NCBI RefSeq assembly: GCF_023822045.1
Contig: NZ_CP084712.1
Location: 2,480,001 to 2,544,000 of the forward strand
Source of the DNA: Sphingopyxis sp. USTB-05
GTDB lineage: Bacteria > Pseudomonadota > Alphaproteobacteria > Sphingomonadales > Sphingomonadaceae
Length of the DNA stretch: 64,000 nt
Direction of reading: 5' to 3'
In this document: positions 43,288-53,325 of the stretch, piece by piece
How positions within the stretch are numbered: the first letter of the stretch is position 1
Layout of the letters: the number at the start of each line of letters is the position of its first letter
Made by a program: the position numbers and the translations under genes
The notes under the pieces: generated by a model
Databases searched by the model: none
The model's input: the letters and a program-made list of their open reading frames with translations, nothing else
Told to the model about the DNA's origin: nothing

Positions 43288-45060
43288 CTATTCAAAAGCC
43301 CCCGATTCCGGCACCCCATCTACCAATATGCGACGTTGCGACACCGTTTCGACCTCGATGCGCGCCTTCGACAGGTCGACCGGCGACTTTTTAGCGGGCG
43401 CCGCCTTCGCCCAATCGCCCTGCACCCATTGGCCAGCGTCATTCTGCGTGACAAAATCGAAATTGAGCGACTCGCCCGGCTCATCCTGCCCCAGCACCCC
43501 GATGCGTTTGTCATCGAGCCAGATCGCGATGCAGGCCTTTGCGCGGCTGCACATATAACTTCCCGCGATCCGGTCGAGCGCCGCCGCAGGCAAGGCACGT
43601 CCCTCGGGAAGCACACGCAGCCGCTCGGCCAGCGGGCGCAACAGCAGCACGCCGCGCGGCCCGTTCAAATCCCAGCGATTCTTCGCCGCCAGCGCCGACT
43701 TGGCCGCATCGGCGCGCGCCTTTTGCGGCGAACGCTCCATTTCCTTGAGTGCCGCCCGCCCGCTCGGTCCGAAATCGAACGCCATCGCCGCCCAATCGAA
43801 CTTCTCCACCGGCGTCGTCCCCGATTTCAGCCGCGCCACCTGGTCGCGCGTCGAAATCGCCCCGAAATCGAGGATCGGCAGCGCCAGCAACAGCGCGAGC
43901 AACGCCAGCCCGATCGCGAGCTTCTGTTGCAGCGGCCGCAGCCAATCGTCGAAATCGCGCCGCCCCTTCACGACGGCCCACACGCCCGCGATGCCATAGG
44001 CCAGCGCGATCATCGCCGCGATCACGCCCCAGATGCGCTCCGGCGTCCAACCGTACTGGATCACGCGCAAATGCATCGAGTAGAAAGCGATCCCCGCCAG
44101 CGGCAGCACCGCGACGACCAGCGCCGGCGCCGCCCAGCGCAGCATCGGACTCGTCGCGCGATCGTCGCTGCCGTTGCCGATCACCGCGTTGGCGAGCAGC
44201 ACCGCGAACGCCGCAACCGCCATCATCACCGCCGCGGTGGAAAAGCCCGAATCCCAAAGCTTCTGCAGCCCCGTCCCCGCCAGCGACAGCAGGAACAGTA
44301 TCAATGCGACCGCCAGCACGGGCGCCAGCACCGCGAGCACCATCATCACCAGCCGCTGCAGGGTCGCGACCAGCTTGTCGCGCTCACGCAGCAGGCCCAC
44401 CGCGCCGCCAAATGCCGCGCCCGCGAGCATCCAGCCGAACCATTCGTCGTTCAGCAGGTCGAAGATCAGGTTGATCCCGATCAGCTTGAACATCTGCCCG
44501 ATCAGCACGGTGAGCAGGAAGGTGATCCCGACAAAGGCCAGCGCCGCCGCCCCGATCACCGCATCGGTCCACGCGTGGCTGTGAAGCCGCGCGTACGGCA
44601 TCTGCCACAGTTTCCAGAACCGCCAGTCGGGCGCGACATCGCGCCGCGTCTGGAACAGCGGCGTCGCGACCAGCACCGCCAGTATCCCCGACCAGAACGG
44701 CCATTCGACCGGATTGCCCTGAATATTATACGCCGCGGTTTGCCACGCGATCAGCCCGAGGATCACGCCCCAGCCGAGCGCGAACCCCAGCGCCCAATAC
44801 CAGCGCCGCAATTCGACCCCCAGCACGAACACCACCGCCGACGCCGCGACGCCGGTCGCCAGCGCGCTGCGCCAATCGGCCAGGGCATCGTCATAATGAT
44901 GGTCGATCAACAGGTGAAAGACGAGCCCGGCGACGGCGCAGATCGCCGCCATGATCCACGGCCGCAGCGGCCAGGGCGGATCATTGTCGTCGAGGCGCGC
45001 CGAAACATGGAGCGGACGAAGGGGCGAATCGGGGGCGGCGGGTGCGCTCGTGTCGGTCAT
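43288..45060 (-). CDS. DUF4153 multi-pass membrane protein
   Basis: This 590-residue inner-membrane protein has about eleven hydrophobic segments (for example IMAAICAVAGLVFHLLI, AVVFVLGVELRRWYWALGFALGW, LLTVLIGQMFKLIGINLIF). A soluble C-terminal domain of about 170 residues is added on the outside or inside. The central WFGWMLAGAAFGGAVGLLRERD fits DUF4153. The role of the family is unknown. Start MTDTSAP at 45060 is chosen over an ATG 36 bases upstream. Confidence 0.8.
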   Translation of the reverse strand: MTDTSAPAAPDSPLRPLHVSARLDDNDPPWPLRPWIMAAICAVAGLVFHLLIDHHYDDALADWRSALATGVAASAVVFVLGVELRRWYWALGFALGWGVILGLIAWQTAAYNIQGNPVEWPFWSGILAVLVATPLFQTRRDVAPDWRFWKLWQMPYARLHSHAWTDAVIGAAALAFVGITFLLTVLIGQMFKLIGINLIFDLLNDEWFGWMLAGAAFGGAVGLLRERDKLVATLQRLVMMVLAVLAPVLAVALILFLLSLAGTGLQKLWDSGFSTAAVMMAVAAFAVLLANAVIGNGSDDRATSPMLRWAAPALVVAVLPLAGIAFYSMHLRVIQYGWTPERIWGVIAAMIALAYGIAGVWAVVKGRRDFDDWLRPLQQKLAIGLALLALLLALPILDFGAISTRDQVARLKSGTTPVEKFDWAAMAFDFGPSGRAALKEMERSPQKARADAAKSALAAKNRWDLNGPRGVLLLRPLAERLRVLPEGRALPAAALDRIAGSYMCSRAKACIAIWLDDKRIGVLGQDEPGESLNFDFVTQNDAGQWVQGDWAKAAPAKKSPVDLSKARIEVETVSQRRILVDGVPESGAFE

Positions 45061-45136
45061 GATCGCAATCTGGGCTTGTTTCGCGGGCGCGGGCAAGCCA
45101 AAGCTGCGCGCGATTTACTGGAACCAACCCCCGGTG

Positions 45137-45218
45137 CCGTTCGTGGCGAGCGAAGTCGAGACACCCATCGGGACAACCAAGGCCGGCGGGCATCTCGACT
45201 TCGCTCGATGCGAACGGG
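45137..45218. repeat. Inverted repeat, CCGTTCGTGGCGAGCGAAG family
   Basis: CCGTTCGTGGCGAGCGAAGT then CGAGACACCC is matched by GGGCATCTCGACTTCGCTCG then ATGCGAACGG with a few mismatches, around a 23 bp centre. It lies in the divergent 200 bp gap between the DUF4153 and DUF3089 genes, so it is not a terminator there. Confidence 0.7.
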
Positions 45219-45260
45219 TAAAGATGCCCAAACGACCTCCCCCTCCCATGGAGCCCCCAT

Positions 45261-46538
45261 TTGGCCCGCAAATTTCTCTACATCATCGCTGCCATCATCC
45301 TGCTGATCGTCGCCGCCGGGGTCGTGTACCAACTATTCCCGGGCTGGATCGCACGCACCGCCTTCGTCCCGAGCACCGAATTCAAGCCGCAGGCCGCCGT
45401 CGCGCCGAACGCCTATGACGATCCGAAAATGTGGTTTGCGCGCCCCGGAATGGCAAAGGACCCATCCGCCTGGCGCCCGGCCGCCGATGGCAGCGAAACG
45501 CCGGGGACGGAGAATGCCCCGACCGGCGACCAGCTCATTCCGCCCGCCAATGCCGCAACGCCCGCGACGCCAAAGGGCGACGCCGCGGTCTTCTTCGTCC
45601 ACCCGACCAGCTATTACAGCCGGTCGAGCTGGAACGCCCCGCTAGAGGATCGCGATTCCGACCACCGCGCCAACCTGTTCGTTCAGGGCATGGCCAGCGC
45701 CTTTGCCGATGCGGGCGAAATCTGGGCGCCGCGCTACCGCCAGGCGACGCTCGGCGCTTTCCTGGCCGAAGATCGCGTCACCGCGGGCAAGGCGATCGAT
45801 TCCGCCTATCGCGACGTCGAGGAAGCCTTTGACGCCTTCCTTGCCGCGCAGCCCAAGAACAAGCCGATCATCCTCGCGGGCCACAGCCAGGGCGCGCTCC
45901 ACCTCACCACCCTGCTCAAGACCCGGATCGCGGGCACCCCGCTCGCGAAGCGCATTGTCGCGGCCTATGTGATCGGCTGGCCGATCAGCCTCGACACCGA
46001 CATCGCCGGGCTCGGCCTGCCCGCGTGCCAGACGCCCGAGCAAAAGGGCTGCATCCTCGGCTGGGCGAGTTTCGCCGATCCCGCCGATCCGATCATGGTC
46101 ACCGACGCCTATGACGGCACGATCGGTTTCGACGGCCGCCCGCGCGCGGGCACGCGGATGCTCTGCACGAACCCGCTGACCGGCATTCCCGACACCGAAG
46201 CCGCGCCCGCCGCCAATATCGGCACGCTGAAGCCGACCGAAGGGTTCAAATCGGGCTCGCTGATCGCCGGGAAGATCGGCGCCAAATGCGACGATACGCG
46301 CGGTTTCCTGATGATCGGCGATGCCGAGATCGCGAAAAATTACGTCGTCGCGGGCTATGTCCTGCCGGGCAACAATTATCACGTTTACGACATCACCCTC
46401 TTCTGGGCCAACGTCCGCGCCGATGCGCTCCGCCGCCTCGCGACGTACGAAGGCAAGCCCTCGCCGGTGCCGCCGCCCACGGCGCCGACGCCTCCTCCGG
46501 CCGCCCCCGCCGCCCCGCCTTCGTCACCCCGGACTTGA
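45261..46538 (+). CDS. DUF3089 alpha/beta-hydrolase, membrane-anchored
   Basis: This 425-residue protein has an N-terminal membrane anchor ([22 protein letters not shown]) and a lipase-like fold with the nucleophile motif GHSQG ([13 protein letters not shown]) near residue 208. [10 protein letters not shown] and a Pro-rich C-terminus are typical of DUF3089. The start is TTG 45261, with GGAG 7 bases upstream; no in-frame ATG fits. Its last codons are formed by the chromosomal repeat at 46523-46550. It probably acts on an ester in the envelope. Confidence 0.8.
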   Translation: MARKFLYIIAAIILLIVAAGVVYQLFPGWIARTAFVPSTEFKPQAAVAPNAYDDPKMWFARPGMAKDPSAWRPAADGSETPGTENAPTGDQLIPPANAATPATPKGDAAVFFVHPTSYYSRSSWNAPLEDRDSDHRANLFVQGMASAFADAGEIWAPRYRQATLGAFLAEDRVTAGKAIDSAYRDVEEAFDAFLAAQPKNKPIILAGHSQGALHLTTLLKTRIAGTPLAKRIVAAYVIGWPISLDTDIAGLGLPACQTPEQKGCILGWASFADPADPIMVTDAYDGTIGFDGRPRAGTRMLCTNPLTGIPDTEAAPAANIGTLKPTEGFKSGSLIAGKIGAKCDDTRGFLMIGDAEIAKNYVVAGYVLPGNNYHVYDITLFWANVRADALRRLATYEGKPSPVPPPTAPTPPPAAPAAPPSSPRT

Positions 46539-46550
46539 TCCGGGGTCCCG
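46523..46550. repeat. Short single repeat unit, GTCACCCCGG family
   Basis: GTCACCCCGGACTTGATCCG followed by GGGTCCCG folds as a hairpin CCCCGGA/TCCGGGG. It is one half of the larger dyad found at 62742-62822 and related to the one at 53194-53285. Here it overlaps the end of the DUF3089 gene and lies 5 bp before the ruvX start. Confidence 0.65.
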
Positions 46551-46554
46551 CTCG

Positions 46555-47016
46555 ATGATCACCACCGCCGTCCCCGACTTCGCCGCCAATTTCCCCAACG
46601 GCGGCCGCCTCGTTGGCCTCGACGTCGGGACCAAGACGATCGGCGTCGCCTTCTGCGACGTGAACTGGAGCTTCGCGACCCCCGACAAGACGATCATCCG
46701 CAAGAAATTCTCGGTCGATCTCGAAACGCTGAAGGCCCTGATCGCGCAGCATGATGTCGTCGGTCTCGTCGTCGGCTTGCCCCTCAACATGGACGGTACC
46801 GACAGCCCGCGCACGCAAAGCACCCGCGCCTTCGCGCGCAACCTCGCGCCGCTGGGACTTCCCCTGTTGCTTTGGGACGAACGCTGGTCGACAGCAGCGG
46901 TCGAACGCGCGATGATCGCCGCCGACGTCAGCCGCGCCAAACGTGCCGAGCGCGTCGACAGCGCCGCCGCGGCGTTCATCCTGCAGGGCGCGATCGACGC
47001 GATGACGCGCGGTTGA
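46555..47016 (+). CDS. ruvX: Putative pre-16S rRNA nuclease RuvX/YqgF
   Basis: This 153-residue RNase H-fold nuclease matures the 5' end of 16S rRNA in E. coli. Catalytic motifs are visible: Asp in [32 protein letters not shown], and the final Asp in [10 protein letters not shown]. The ATG at 46555 lies directly after a repeat unit with a weak ribosome site. It overlaps the DUF1294 gene. Confidence 0.9.
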   Translation: MITTAVPDFAANFPNGGRLVGLDVGTKTIGVAFCDVNWSFATPDKTIIRKKFSVDLETLKALIAQHDVVGLVVGLPLNMDGTDSPRTQSTRAFARNLAPLGLPLLLWDERWSTAAVERAMIAADVSRAKRAERVDSAAAAFILQGAIDAMTRG

Positions 47017-47330
47017 ACGAATATATCCTGATCTGGCTGGGCGTTGCGAACGGCATCGCTTTCGGCCTGATGGTCGCCGACAAGCGCCGCGCCGAGGCGG
47101 GCACGCGCCGCATATCCGAAGGCACTTTGCTCGGCTGGGCGTGGCTCGGCGGCGCCATCGGCACCTATGCGGCCTCGCGCCTCGTCAGGCACAAAACGCG
47201 CAAACAGCCCTTTGCAGCAAAAATGGTCATGCTCTGCGCCGCCGAAATCGTCCTGCTCGGGCTTTGGGCGCTCGATTTGCTCGATCCGATCGTCGCCGCG
47301 GCACTTGCTTATTTACCCCCGTCTGCGTAG
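47013..47330 (+). CDS. DUF1294 small membrane protein
   Basis: This 105-residue protein has three hydrophobic segments ([57 protein letters not shown]) and the conserved [16 protein letters not shown] and RHKTRKQPF patterns of DUF1294. The start is TTG 47013, overlapping the ruvX stop (TTGA). The function of the family is not established. Confidence 0.82.
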   Translation: MNEYILIWLGVANGIAFGLMVADKRRAEAGTRRISEGTLLGWAWLGGAIGTYAASRLVRHKTRKQPFAAKMVMLCAAEIVLLGLWALDLLDPIVAAALAYLPPSA

Positions 47331-47343
47331 ACGCTCGGCTTTA

Positions 47344-48339
47344 ATGACAAGCTCCACACTCCGACCCGCCAGCGACTATCCGCCCGGCGGCGATGCCTTT
47401 CGCCATCGCCACCTGATCGGCATCGCCCAGCTCACTCCATGGGAGATCAGCTACGTTCTCGACGCGGCCGAAGAGTGGGTTGACCTCAACCGCTCGGGCG
47501 CTGCCAAGCATGACGACCGGCTCGCGGGCCTCACGATCATCAACGCCTTTTTCGAAAATTCGACGCGCACCCTGCTGTCTTTCGAAATCGCCGGAAAACG
47601 CCTTGGCGCCGATGTCGTCAACATGCACGCGGCGCAATCGAGCGTGAAGAAGGGCGAGACGCTGATCGACACCGCGATGACGCTGAACGCGATGCGCGCC
47701 GACGCGATGGTGATACGTCACGGCAGCTCGGGCGCGGTCCAACTCATCGCCGACAAGGTCGACTGCCCCGTTCTCAACGCCGGCGACGGCCGCCACGAAC
47801 ATCCGACGCAGGCCTTGCTCGACGCACTCACCATCCGCCGCCGCCTCGGCCGCGTCGAGGGTCTGACCATTGCGATCTGTGGCGACGTCCTCCACAGCCG
47901 CGTGGCGCGCTCGAACATTCTCGCGCTCACCCTGCTCGGCAACGAGGTCCGCATCGTCGCCCCGCCGACGCTCACCCCGCCCGCGATGGAGCGGATGCAT
48001 GTGACGACCTTCACCGACATGGACGAAGGCATCAAGGACGCCGACGTCGTGATGATGCTGCGCCTCCAGAACGAGCGTATGGACGGCGCCTATCTGCCGT
48101 CGGCACGCGAATATCACGCCCTCTACGGCCTCACCCCCAAGCGCCTTGAAAAGGCGAAGCCCGACGCGATCGTCATGCACCCCGGTCCGATGAACCGCGG
48201 GGTCGAGATCGACAGCAGCGTCGCCGACGATCCGCTGCGCTCGACGATCACCGAACAGGTCGAAATGGGGGTCGCCGTGCGCATGGCGTGCCTCGACATC
48301 CTGACGCGCCGCAAGCGGGGAGTCGCCGGATGGAACTGA
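47344..48339 (+). CDS. pyrB: Aspartate carbamoyltransferase catalytic chain
   Basis: This 331-residue enzyme joins carbamoyl phosphate and aspartate, the second step of pyrimidine synthesis. The carbamoyl phosphate loop [13 protein letters not shown] and the HPTQALLD motif are present, as are [12 protein letters not shown] and [11 protein letters not shown]. No pyrI regulatory gene follows; instead it overlaps by 10 bp a dihydroorotase-like gene, as in Pseudomonas-type complexes where the two proteins assemble together. Confidence 0.95.
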   Translation: MTSSTLRPASDYPPGGDAFRHRHLIGIAQLTPWEISYVLDAAEEWVDLNRSGAAKHDDRLAGLTIINAFFENSTRTLLSFEIAGKRLGADVVNMHAAQSSVKKGETLIDTAMTLNAMRADAMVIRHGSSGAVQLIADKVDCPVLNAGDGRHEHPTQALLDALTIRRRLGRVEGLTIAICGDVLHSRVARSNILALTLLGNEVRIVAPPTLTPPAMERMHVTTFTDMDEGIKDADVVMMLRLQNERMDGAYLPSAREYHALYGLTPKRLEKAKPDAIVMHPGPMNRGVEIDSSVADDPLRSTITEQVEMGVAVRMACLDILTRRKRGVAGWN

Positions 48340-49553
48340 AGCCGCTCCATATCACGAACGCGCAGTTGATCGACGGCGACGCGCCGCGCGGGGGCAGCCT
48401 GCTCGTGGTCGATGGCCGCATCGCCGCAATCGACCCGACCGAAATCCCGGGCGGCACCGAAACGATCGACGCCAAAGGCCAGTGGCTCGCCCCCGGCATC
48501 ATCGACCTCGGCGTCTTCGCGACCGACAAGCCCGCCTTTCACTTCGGCGGAATCACGCGCGCCGCACTGATGCCCGACAACGGCCCGCTCGACGGCGCCG
48601 GGCTGGTCGAACGCGCGGCGAAGGGCGGCAAACCCGACCTCTGGGTCCATCCGCTTGCCGCCGCGACAAAAGGCCTGGCGGGCGCAGAACTCGCCGAAAT
48701 CGGCCTGATGAAACAGGCGGGCGCGCGCGCCATCGCGACCGGCCGCAGCCGCATCACCGACAGCGGCGTCATGCGCCGCGTTCTCGCCTACGCCGCTTCG
48801 CTCGGGCTCGTCACGATCATCCATGCCGAGGACGAGGGGCTCACCGCCGGCGCGGTCGCGACCGACGGCGAGATGGCAACGCGCCTCGGCCTCGCCTCCG
48901 CACCCGCGATTGCCGAGGCGATGGCGATCGCGCGCGACCTCGCGCTTGTCGAGGAAACCGGCGCACCCGTCCATTTCCGGCAAGTCACGACCGCGCGCGG
49001 GTTCGATCTGATCCGCGCCGCAAAGGCGAAGGGGCTGCCCGTCCTCTGCGGCATCACCCCCGCGCATCTTTTGCTCTCCGACACCGCGATCGGCGATTTC
49101 CGCACTTTCGCCCGCCTGTCGCCGCCGCTGCGCTCGGAGGATGACCGGCACGCGTGCCTGGCCGCGATCGCCGACGGCACGATCGACATCCTCGCCTCAG
49201 GCCACGACCCGCGCGGTCCCGAGGACAAACGCCTGCCCTTTGCCGAAGCGTTGCCCGGCATGGCGGGCGCCGAAACGCTGCTCGCGCTCGGGCTTAATCT
49301 CGTGCGCGACGGCCACATCTCCCCCGGCCGCCTGTTCGAACTGCTCGCAGGCACCCCCGCCTGCCTGCTCGGCGTCGACGCCGGAAAACTCGCGGTGGGC
49401 AAGGAAGCCGACCTCATCCTCGTCGATGCGGATACGCCTTGGCAGGTCGATGCAAAGAAAATGGCGGCTTGGGCGGGCAACACTCCCTTCGACGGCATGC
49501 CCGTACAGGGCCGCGCCACGGCCATGTGGAAGGGCGGCCAGCGGATTCGCTGA
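48330..49553 (+). CDS. Dihydroorotase-like protein with lost metal ligands (PyrC' / PyrX type)
   Basis: This 407-residue protein has the dihydroorotase fold pattern ([63 protein letters not shown]). The normal His-x-His of active enzymes (PGxIDxHVHxR) is replaced by [11 protein letters not shown], and the catalytic Asp before HAP is Gly (ASGHDP). It is therefore probably inactive and needed to assemble the aspartate carbamoyltransferase holoenzyme, as known for the pyrB-linked pseudo-dihydroorotase of Pseudomonas. An active dihydroorotase should be elsewhere in the genome. Confidence 0.85.
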   Translation: MELKPLHITNAQLIDGDAPRGGSLLVVDGRIAAIDPTEIPGGTETIDAKGQWLAPGIIDLGVFATDKPAFHFGGITRAALMPDNGPLDGAGLVERAAKGGKPDLWVHPLAAATKGLAGAELAEIGLMKQAGARAIATGRSRITDSGVMRRVLAYAASLGLVTIIHAEDEGLTAGAVATDGEMATRLGLASAPAIAEAMAIARDLALVEETGAPVHFRQVTTARGFDLIRAAKAKGLPVLCGITPAHLLLSDTAIGDFRTFARLSPPLRSEDDRHACLAAIADGTIDILASGHDPRGPEDKRLPFAEALPGMAGAETLLALGLNLVRDGHISPGRLFELLAGTPACLLGVDAGKLAVGKEADLILVDADTPWQVDAKKMAAWAGNTPFDGMPVQGRATAMWKGGQRIR

Positions 49554-49624
49554 AACGGGCTTTATCTCGCTGATTTAATTCGATAGCCTTCATGCGGGGG
49601 TCGATAAACAGCGAGGTTGACCCG

Positions 49625-50182
49625 ATGCGCCGTCTTGCCCTTCCCGCTTTCGTTACTGCCGCCCTGCTTGCTCCCGCGACCGCGGCGCAGATGGCGCCGG
49701 TGCAGGGCATCCCCTGCGCGCAGGGCCTCCCCTGTAACGCTCCGCCGCCGCAGGTCCTGCAACAGATGTACGGCGGCGGCGACGTCGCCCCGCCGGGACA
49801 GGTCATCCCGTTCGCCCAGGAAAAACAGGATTATGTCGGCGGCTATATGGTCAATAGCTTCGCCGCGATCGCCTTCTGGCGCTCGGCGTCGGGCCAGCCC
49901 GGCTACTCCTATGGCGCGCTGCGCGGTGATAACCGCGAACAGGCCGAAAACCATGCAATGACGGCGTGCCGCGAAGCAGGCGGGCGCGATTGCGTCGTCG
50001 GCCTGTGGGGCGCGAACGGCCATTTCGCGATCGCGCGCGACACGGAGGGGCAATATTATGCCGGCTTCGCGGGCACGCCCGGCGGAGCGAAACGATCGGT
50101 GATGGGCAGTTGCAAGAGCGCGGGCGCCAAATGCAAGATCGTCGAGACGCTCGAAAGCATGCCCTACTTCTTCCGCTTTTGA
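49625..50182 (+). CDS. Secreted DUF4189-like protein
   Basis: This 185-residue protein has a signal peptide (RRLALPAFVTAALLAPATAAQ), two short Cys-containing loops (GIPCAQGLPC), and a C-terminal domain FAAIAFWRSASGQPGYSYGALRGDNREQAENHAMTACREAGGRDCVVGLWGANGHFAIA, which fits DUF4189. Cysteines suggest disulfides in the periplasm. Function unknown. Confidence 0.75.
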   Translation: MRRLALPAFVTAALLAPATAAQMAPVQGIPCAQGLPCNAPPPQVLQQMYGGGDVAPPGQVIPFAQEKQDYVGGYMVNSFAAIAFWRSASGQPGYSYGALRGDNREQAENHAMTACREAGGRDCVVGLWGANGHFAIARDTEGQYYAGFAGTPGGAKRSVMGSCKSAGAKCKIVETLESMPYFFRF

Positions 50183-50425
50183 TCGTCGCGCGCGCACCCC
50201 GCACAAACAAATGAAGTCCGCCGGCAAGCCGACGGACTTCAAGAGAGCAAGATGGCCTTGGTTCCACCTTCCTCGGGTCGCATCCAATTAGTGGCCGATT
50301 CGGATGATTCGTTCGCTACCCACATGGGTAGGAGACAGAATATTTTCGTTTTATCGCATTGCGCTTGCCTTCGCGCCTTTGCTCCTATCAAATGACGTTG
50401 CTGCGGGTCTTCTGGGGGGAAGTGC
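50183..50425. other. Intergenic region with a hairpin
   Basis: GAAGTCCG and CGGACTTC flank a CGGC/GCCG stem at about 50213-50240, a likely transcript end for the upstream secreted protein, though no clear U-run follows. The rest probably carries the promoter of the LuxR-type regulator gene. Confidence 0.45.
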
Positions 50426-51592
50426 ATGCAGAACGATCAGGGACCGACCTTTCCGTCCGACCATAATGCGCCGGCCGAATGGGAAGTGCTGAACGCGCTG
50501 ATTGGCGAAATCTACGATTCGGTGCTGCATCCCGAAAGCTGGAACGAAACCCTCGCACGCATCACCGGCACGCTCTGCCCGCTCAGCTGGGAAGCCGCCT
50601 TCATCCTCTGGGAATCGACTAGCCCGCCGAGCGCTCGCTTCGTCGCCGCGACCGGCCTCGCTGCGGGGGTTCAGGAAATCTACACCGCCGTATATGCCGG
50701 CAACCATCCCTGGTCGCGCAAGCTGATGCGTTACGGCAACGGCAGCGTTGTCGACAGCAACGACATCATGACGCGCGAGGAATTTCTCGAAACCGAATTC
50801 TTCCGCAACTTCCTCGCGCCCTGGGGGATCGATCGGATGATCGCCGTCCTCCTCGACCAGCGTGGCAGCGAACGGCTCGGGCTGATGCTCCCCGGCCCCG
50901 GCGACCGCGATGTCGAGCGGTTGAAGCGCGGCCTGCGGGTTCTCGCCCCGCATATGCAGCGCGCGATGCGGATCAGCGACCGCATCGCGACGCTAGACCT
51001 CGCCGCGGGCGCCGCGCGCGCCGCGACCGACGCCGCGCCCTTCGCGATCTTCAGCCTCGACGACCAGCTCAATATCCTCGCCGCGAACAGCCGGGCCGCG
51101 CGCTACGAAAGGGCGGGTTTCATCCGCACTGCGCAGGATCGCTTTGCCTTCACGCATCCGCCCAGCCAGAAAATATTGCTCGATCTGGTCAAGAGCGAGG
51201 CGCCGACGGGCGTCGCTTTCCAGGCACTCAACCCATCGGGCACCGAATGCCCCGTGCTCGTCGCGCGCGTCACGCGTCAGTCGGCGCAGCAGCTTGGCGG
51301 GGTCCGGCTCGGCGCCTCGCTGATCGTCACTCTCGGCAGTTCGCCGGGCGAAACCCCTGTGGTCGAAATCGATCGCGTTGCGCAATGGTTCGGGCTGACC
51401 CCGGCCGAAGCCCGCCTCGCGGTCGCGCTTGCCGCAGGCGACACGCTTCAGGATTATGCCGCGCTGCGCGCCGTCAGCGTGAACGCGGTACGCTTTCTCC
51501 TGAAGGGCATCTTCCGCAAGACCGGCGCCGCCACGCAGGCGCAGCTCGTCGCGCAGCTTGCCCGGCTGCCAGCTCCCGCAAGCGAAGGCTAG
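50426..51592 (+). CDS. LuxR-type helix-turn-helix regulator without autoinducer domain
   Basis: This 388-residue regulator has a C-terminal LuxR-like DNA-binding region (AQWFGLTPAEARLAVALAAGDTLQDYAALRAVSVNAVRFLLKGIFRKTGAATQAQLVAQL, about 325-383). The long N-terminal part shows no AHL-binding pattern, and its mid region resembles a PAS sensor (AAPFAIFSLDDQLNILAANSRAARYERAGF). The signal is unknown. The end overlaps the convergent antiporter gene by 4 bp. Confidence 0.8.
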   Translation: MQNDQGPTFPSDHNAPAEWEVLNALIGEIYDSVLHPESWNETLARITGTLCPLSWEAAFILWESTSPPSARFVAATGLAAGVQEIYTAVYAGNHPWSRKLMRYGNGSVVDSNDIMTREEFLETEFFRNFLAPWGIDRMIAVLLDQRGSERLGLMLPGPGDRDVERLKRGLRVLAPHMQRAMRISDRIATLDLAAGAARAATDAAPFAIFSLDDQLNILAANSRAARYERAGFIRTAQDRFAFTHPPSQKILLDLVKSEAPTGVAFQALNPSGTECPVLVARVTRQSAQQLGGVRLGASLIVTLGSSPGETPVVEIDRVAQWFGLTPAEARLAVALAAGDTLQDYAALRAVSVNAVRFLLKGIFRKTGAATQAQLVAQLARLPAPASEG

Positions 51593-52788
51593 GCCGCGGC
51601 GCGGATCATATTTGTCCGCGATGCCAGGCGGAACAGCGGCACCGTCAACGTCGTCGAAACCAGCGCCAGCGTCACCAGGACGGCGAATACGGTCGGCGTG
51701 ATCAGTCCCGCCTGCACCAGGATCGTTGCCGCGACGATTTCCATCAACCCCTTGCACTGGAGCAGCAGCCCCAGACGCGTGCGTTCCGCGGCCGGCATGT
51801 CGGGATCGGGTGGCGCCAGATGCACGGCCGCCAGCTTCGACACGCTCGCCAGCAGCAACAGCGCCAGCGCCGCGCCCACCGCCCCCGCGGTCACCACAGC
51901 CCCGTCGATACTCAACCCGCGATGCGCAAAGAACAGCGGTGACAGGCCGAATAGCGCCACTTTTCCCAGCGTCTCGGGCCGCAGACGCTCGGCGAGCGGT
52001 TGCGGCGCCAGCACTCCGGCGAAATAGGCGCCGAGCAATTCGTGGAGGCCCAGCATGCTCGTCGCCCACGCCCCTGCCGCCAGATAGGCGATGCCAAGCA
52101 ACACGCTGACGGCGATATGATCGGGAAGGCGCCGAACCAGCCCGCCCCGCGCGGCGATCATCGTCGCAAGCACGGCAATTGCACCAATTTGCGCCAGCCC
52201 ACCCGCCAACAGCGCCCCGGTCTCGCCCTTGTGGAGGAACAACAGCAGCGCGAGCCCGATCCACAGGATCGCGTCGTCCAGCGCGGCGATGCGCAGCGAC
52301 AAATTGCCCAGCGGCCGGTCGCTCATCGGCAACTCGCGCACGATACCGACGAGCACCGGCAATGCGCTCACCGCCAGACACAGCCCGATCGCGCCCGCCG
52401 ACAGCAGCGGCGACACCCCGGCTGGCCGTGCCAGAACTACATCCAGCGCGCCCGACAGTGCGACGGCGAAACCCACTGCGAACGGCACTGCCAGTGCGAT
52501 CAGCGCAGTCCGGACCACGCGTCCGCCGATCCTTGGCGCCTGCTTGGTGGTGACCCGCGTCTCAAGCCCCGCGCTGAACGCCAGCACGAGCACGCCCAGC
52601 CACCCGATCGTCTCGCCCCATTCGGAGGGACCGAGGACCGATTTGTCGAAGCCGAAGCGATCGGCTGCAATCGCAAAGGCCATCCCCGCCAATATCGGCA
52701 ACACCGCCATCGGCACCGCTCCGCGCACCAGCCGCCAGCATAGGACGGGCACGATAAGGAAGCAGACAAGATCGATCAGGAACGCCAC
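51589..52788 (-). CDS. CPA2-family cation:proton antiporter
   Basis: This protein of about 399 residues has roughly 11-12 membrane segments (VCFLIVPVLCWRLV, ETIGWLGVLVLAFSAGLETR, SPLLSAGAIGLCLAVSALPVLVGIV, IAALDDAILWIGLALLLFL). The ALDDAILW Asp pair is typical of the ion-binding core. It would exchange Na+ or K+ for H+. The start is uncertain: GTG 52788 is used here, and an in-frame TTG at 52824 would add 12 residues; neither has a strong ribosome site. Confidence 0.83.
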   Translation of the reverse strand: MAFLIDLVCFLIVPVLCWRLVRGAVPMAVLPILAGMAFAIAADRFGFDKSVLGPSEWGETIGWLGVLVLAFSAGLETRVTTKQAPRIGGRVVRTALIALAVPFAVGFAVALSGALDVVLARPAGVSPLLSAGAIGLCLAVSALPVLVGIVRELPMSDRPLGNLSLRIAALDDAILWIGLALLLFLHKGETGALLAGGLAQIGAIAVLATMIAARGGLVRRLPDHIAVSVLLGIAYLAAGAWATSMLGLHELLGAYFAGVLAPQPLAERLRPETLGKVALFGLSPLFFAHRGLSIDGAVVTAGAVGAALALLLLASVSKLAAVHLAPPDPDMPAAERTRLGLLLQCKGLMEIVAATILVQAGLITPTVFAVLVTLALVSTTLTVPLFRLASRTNMIRAAA

Positions 52789-52824
52789 GGGACCGAAGCT
52801 ATCCCGCCGGAAGGGTACGGGCAA

Positions 52825-53325
52825 GCGCTATTGTGAACGTTCCCTCATCCCGAAGCGGATGGGATATTGGGCGAGTTTGGGGCGGGGACCAGTCGTTGCC
52901 CTCTTTGGGCATCGCCCGCTGAATCCGGGATCGGGTCAGCGCAAGGGCCGCGCAATATTCCAAAGTTCAGTAAAGTTCAGCCCTATGAGCGCGCCGATTT
53001 GCAAGTCGCGGCGTGCTGGATGTGCGCGGCACGTCCGATCATGGTCGCACCCGCAAGCCAGGCAGCCACCGCCTTTTTGTTCACCGAGTGAAAGAGCCGG
53101 ATGAAGGCTGGCATAGCCGGATAATGTAGGAAAGACCTATTTGAAGGCGATGTTTGTTTTGGGGTGGGGAGCGGACATCCCGTCCCCCACGTCCGTCATC
53201 CCGGGCTTGACCCGGGATCCCGCTTTTTGACGCACTCACTGGCTTCGACCTCAAGCGGGACCCCGGGTCAAGCCCGGGGTGACGAGGAGAGAATCTGTCT
53301 GCAATTGGTCGTCAGCGCCCCCAGC
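52825..53325. other. 500 bp intergenic region with a chromosomal repeat
   Basis: No convincing gene is visible; a 74-codon plus-strand frame (52867-53091) has no ribosome site. The left part should hold the antiporter promoter. The right part is filled by the inverted repeat at 53194-53285, just downstream of the M20 peptidase gene. Confidence 0.5.
53194..53285. repeat. Chromosomal inverted repeat, CGTCATCCCGGG family
   Basis: CGTCATCCCGGGCTTGACCC then GGGATCCCG is mirrored by CGGGACCCCGGGTCAAGCCC then GGGGTGACG. Each arm also folds on itself (CCCGGGCTTGACCCGGG). It lies 40 bp beyond the M20 peptidase stop and may act as its terminator. Confidence 0.8.

Noticed and set aside
43336..45306. 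656-codon plus-strand frame rich in Arg, His and Gln
   Set aside because: It is antisense to the DUF4153 gene, low in complexity and without a ribosome site.
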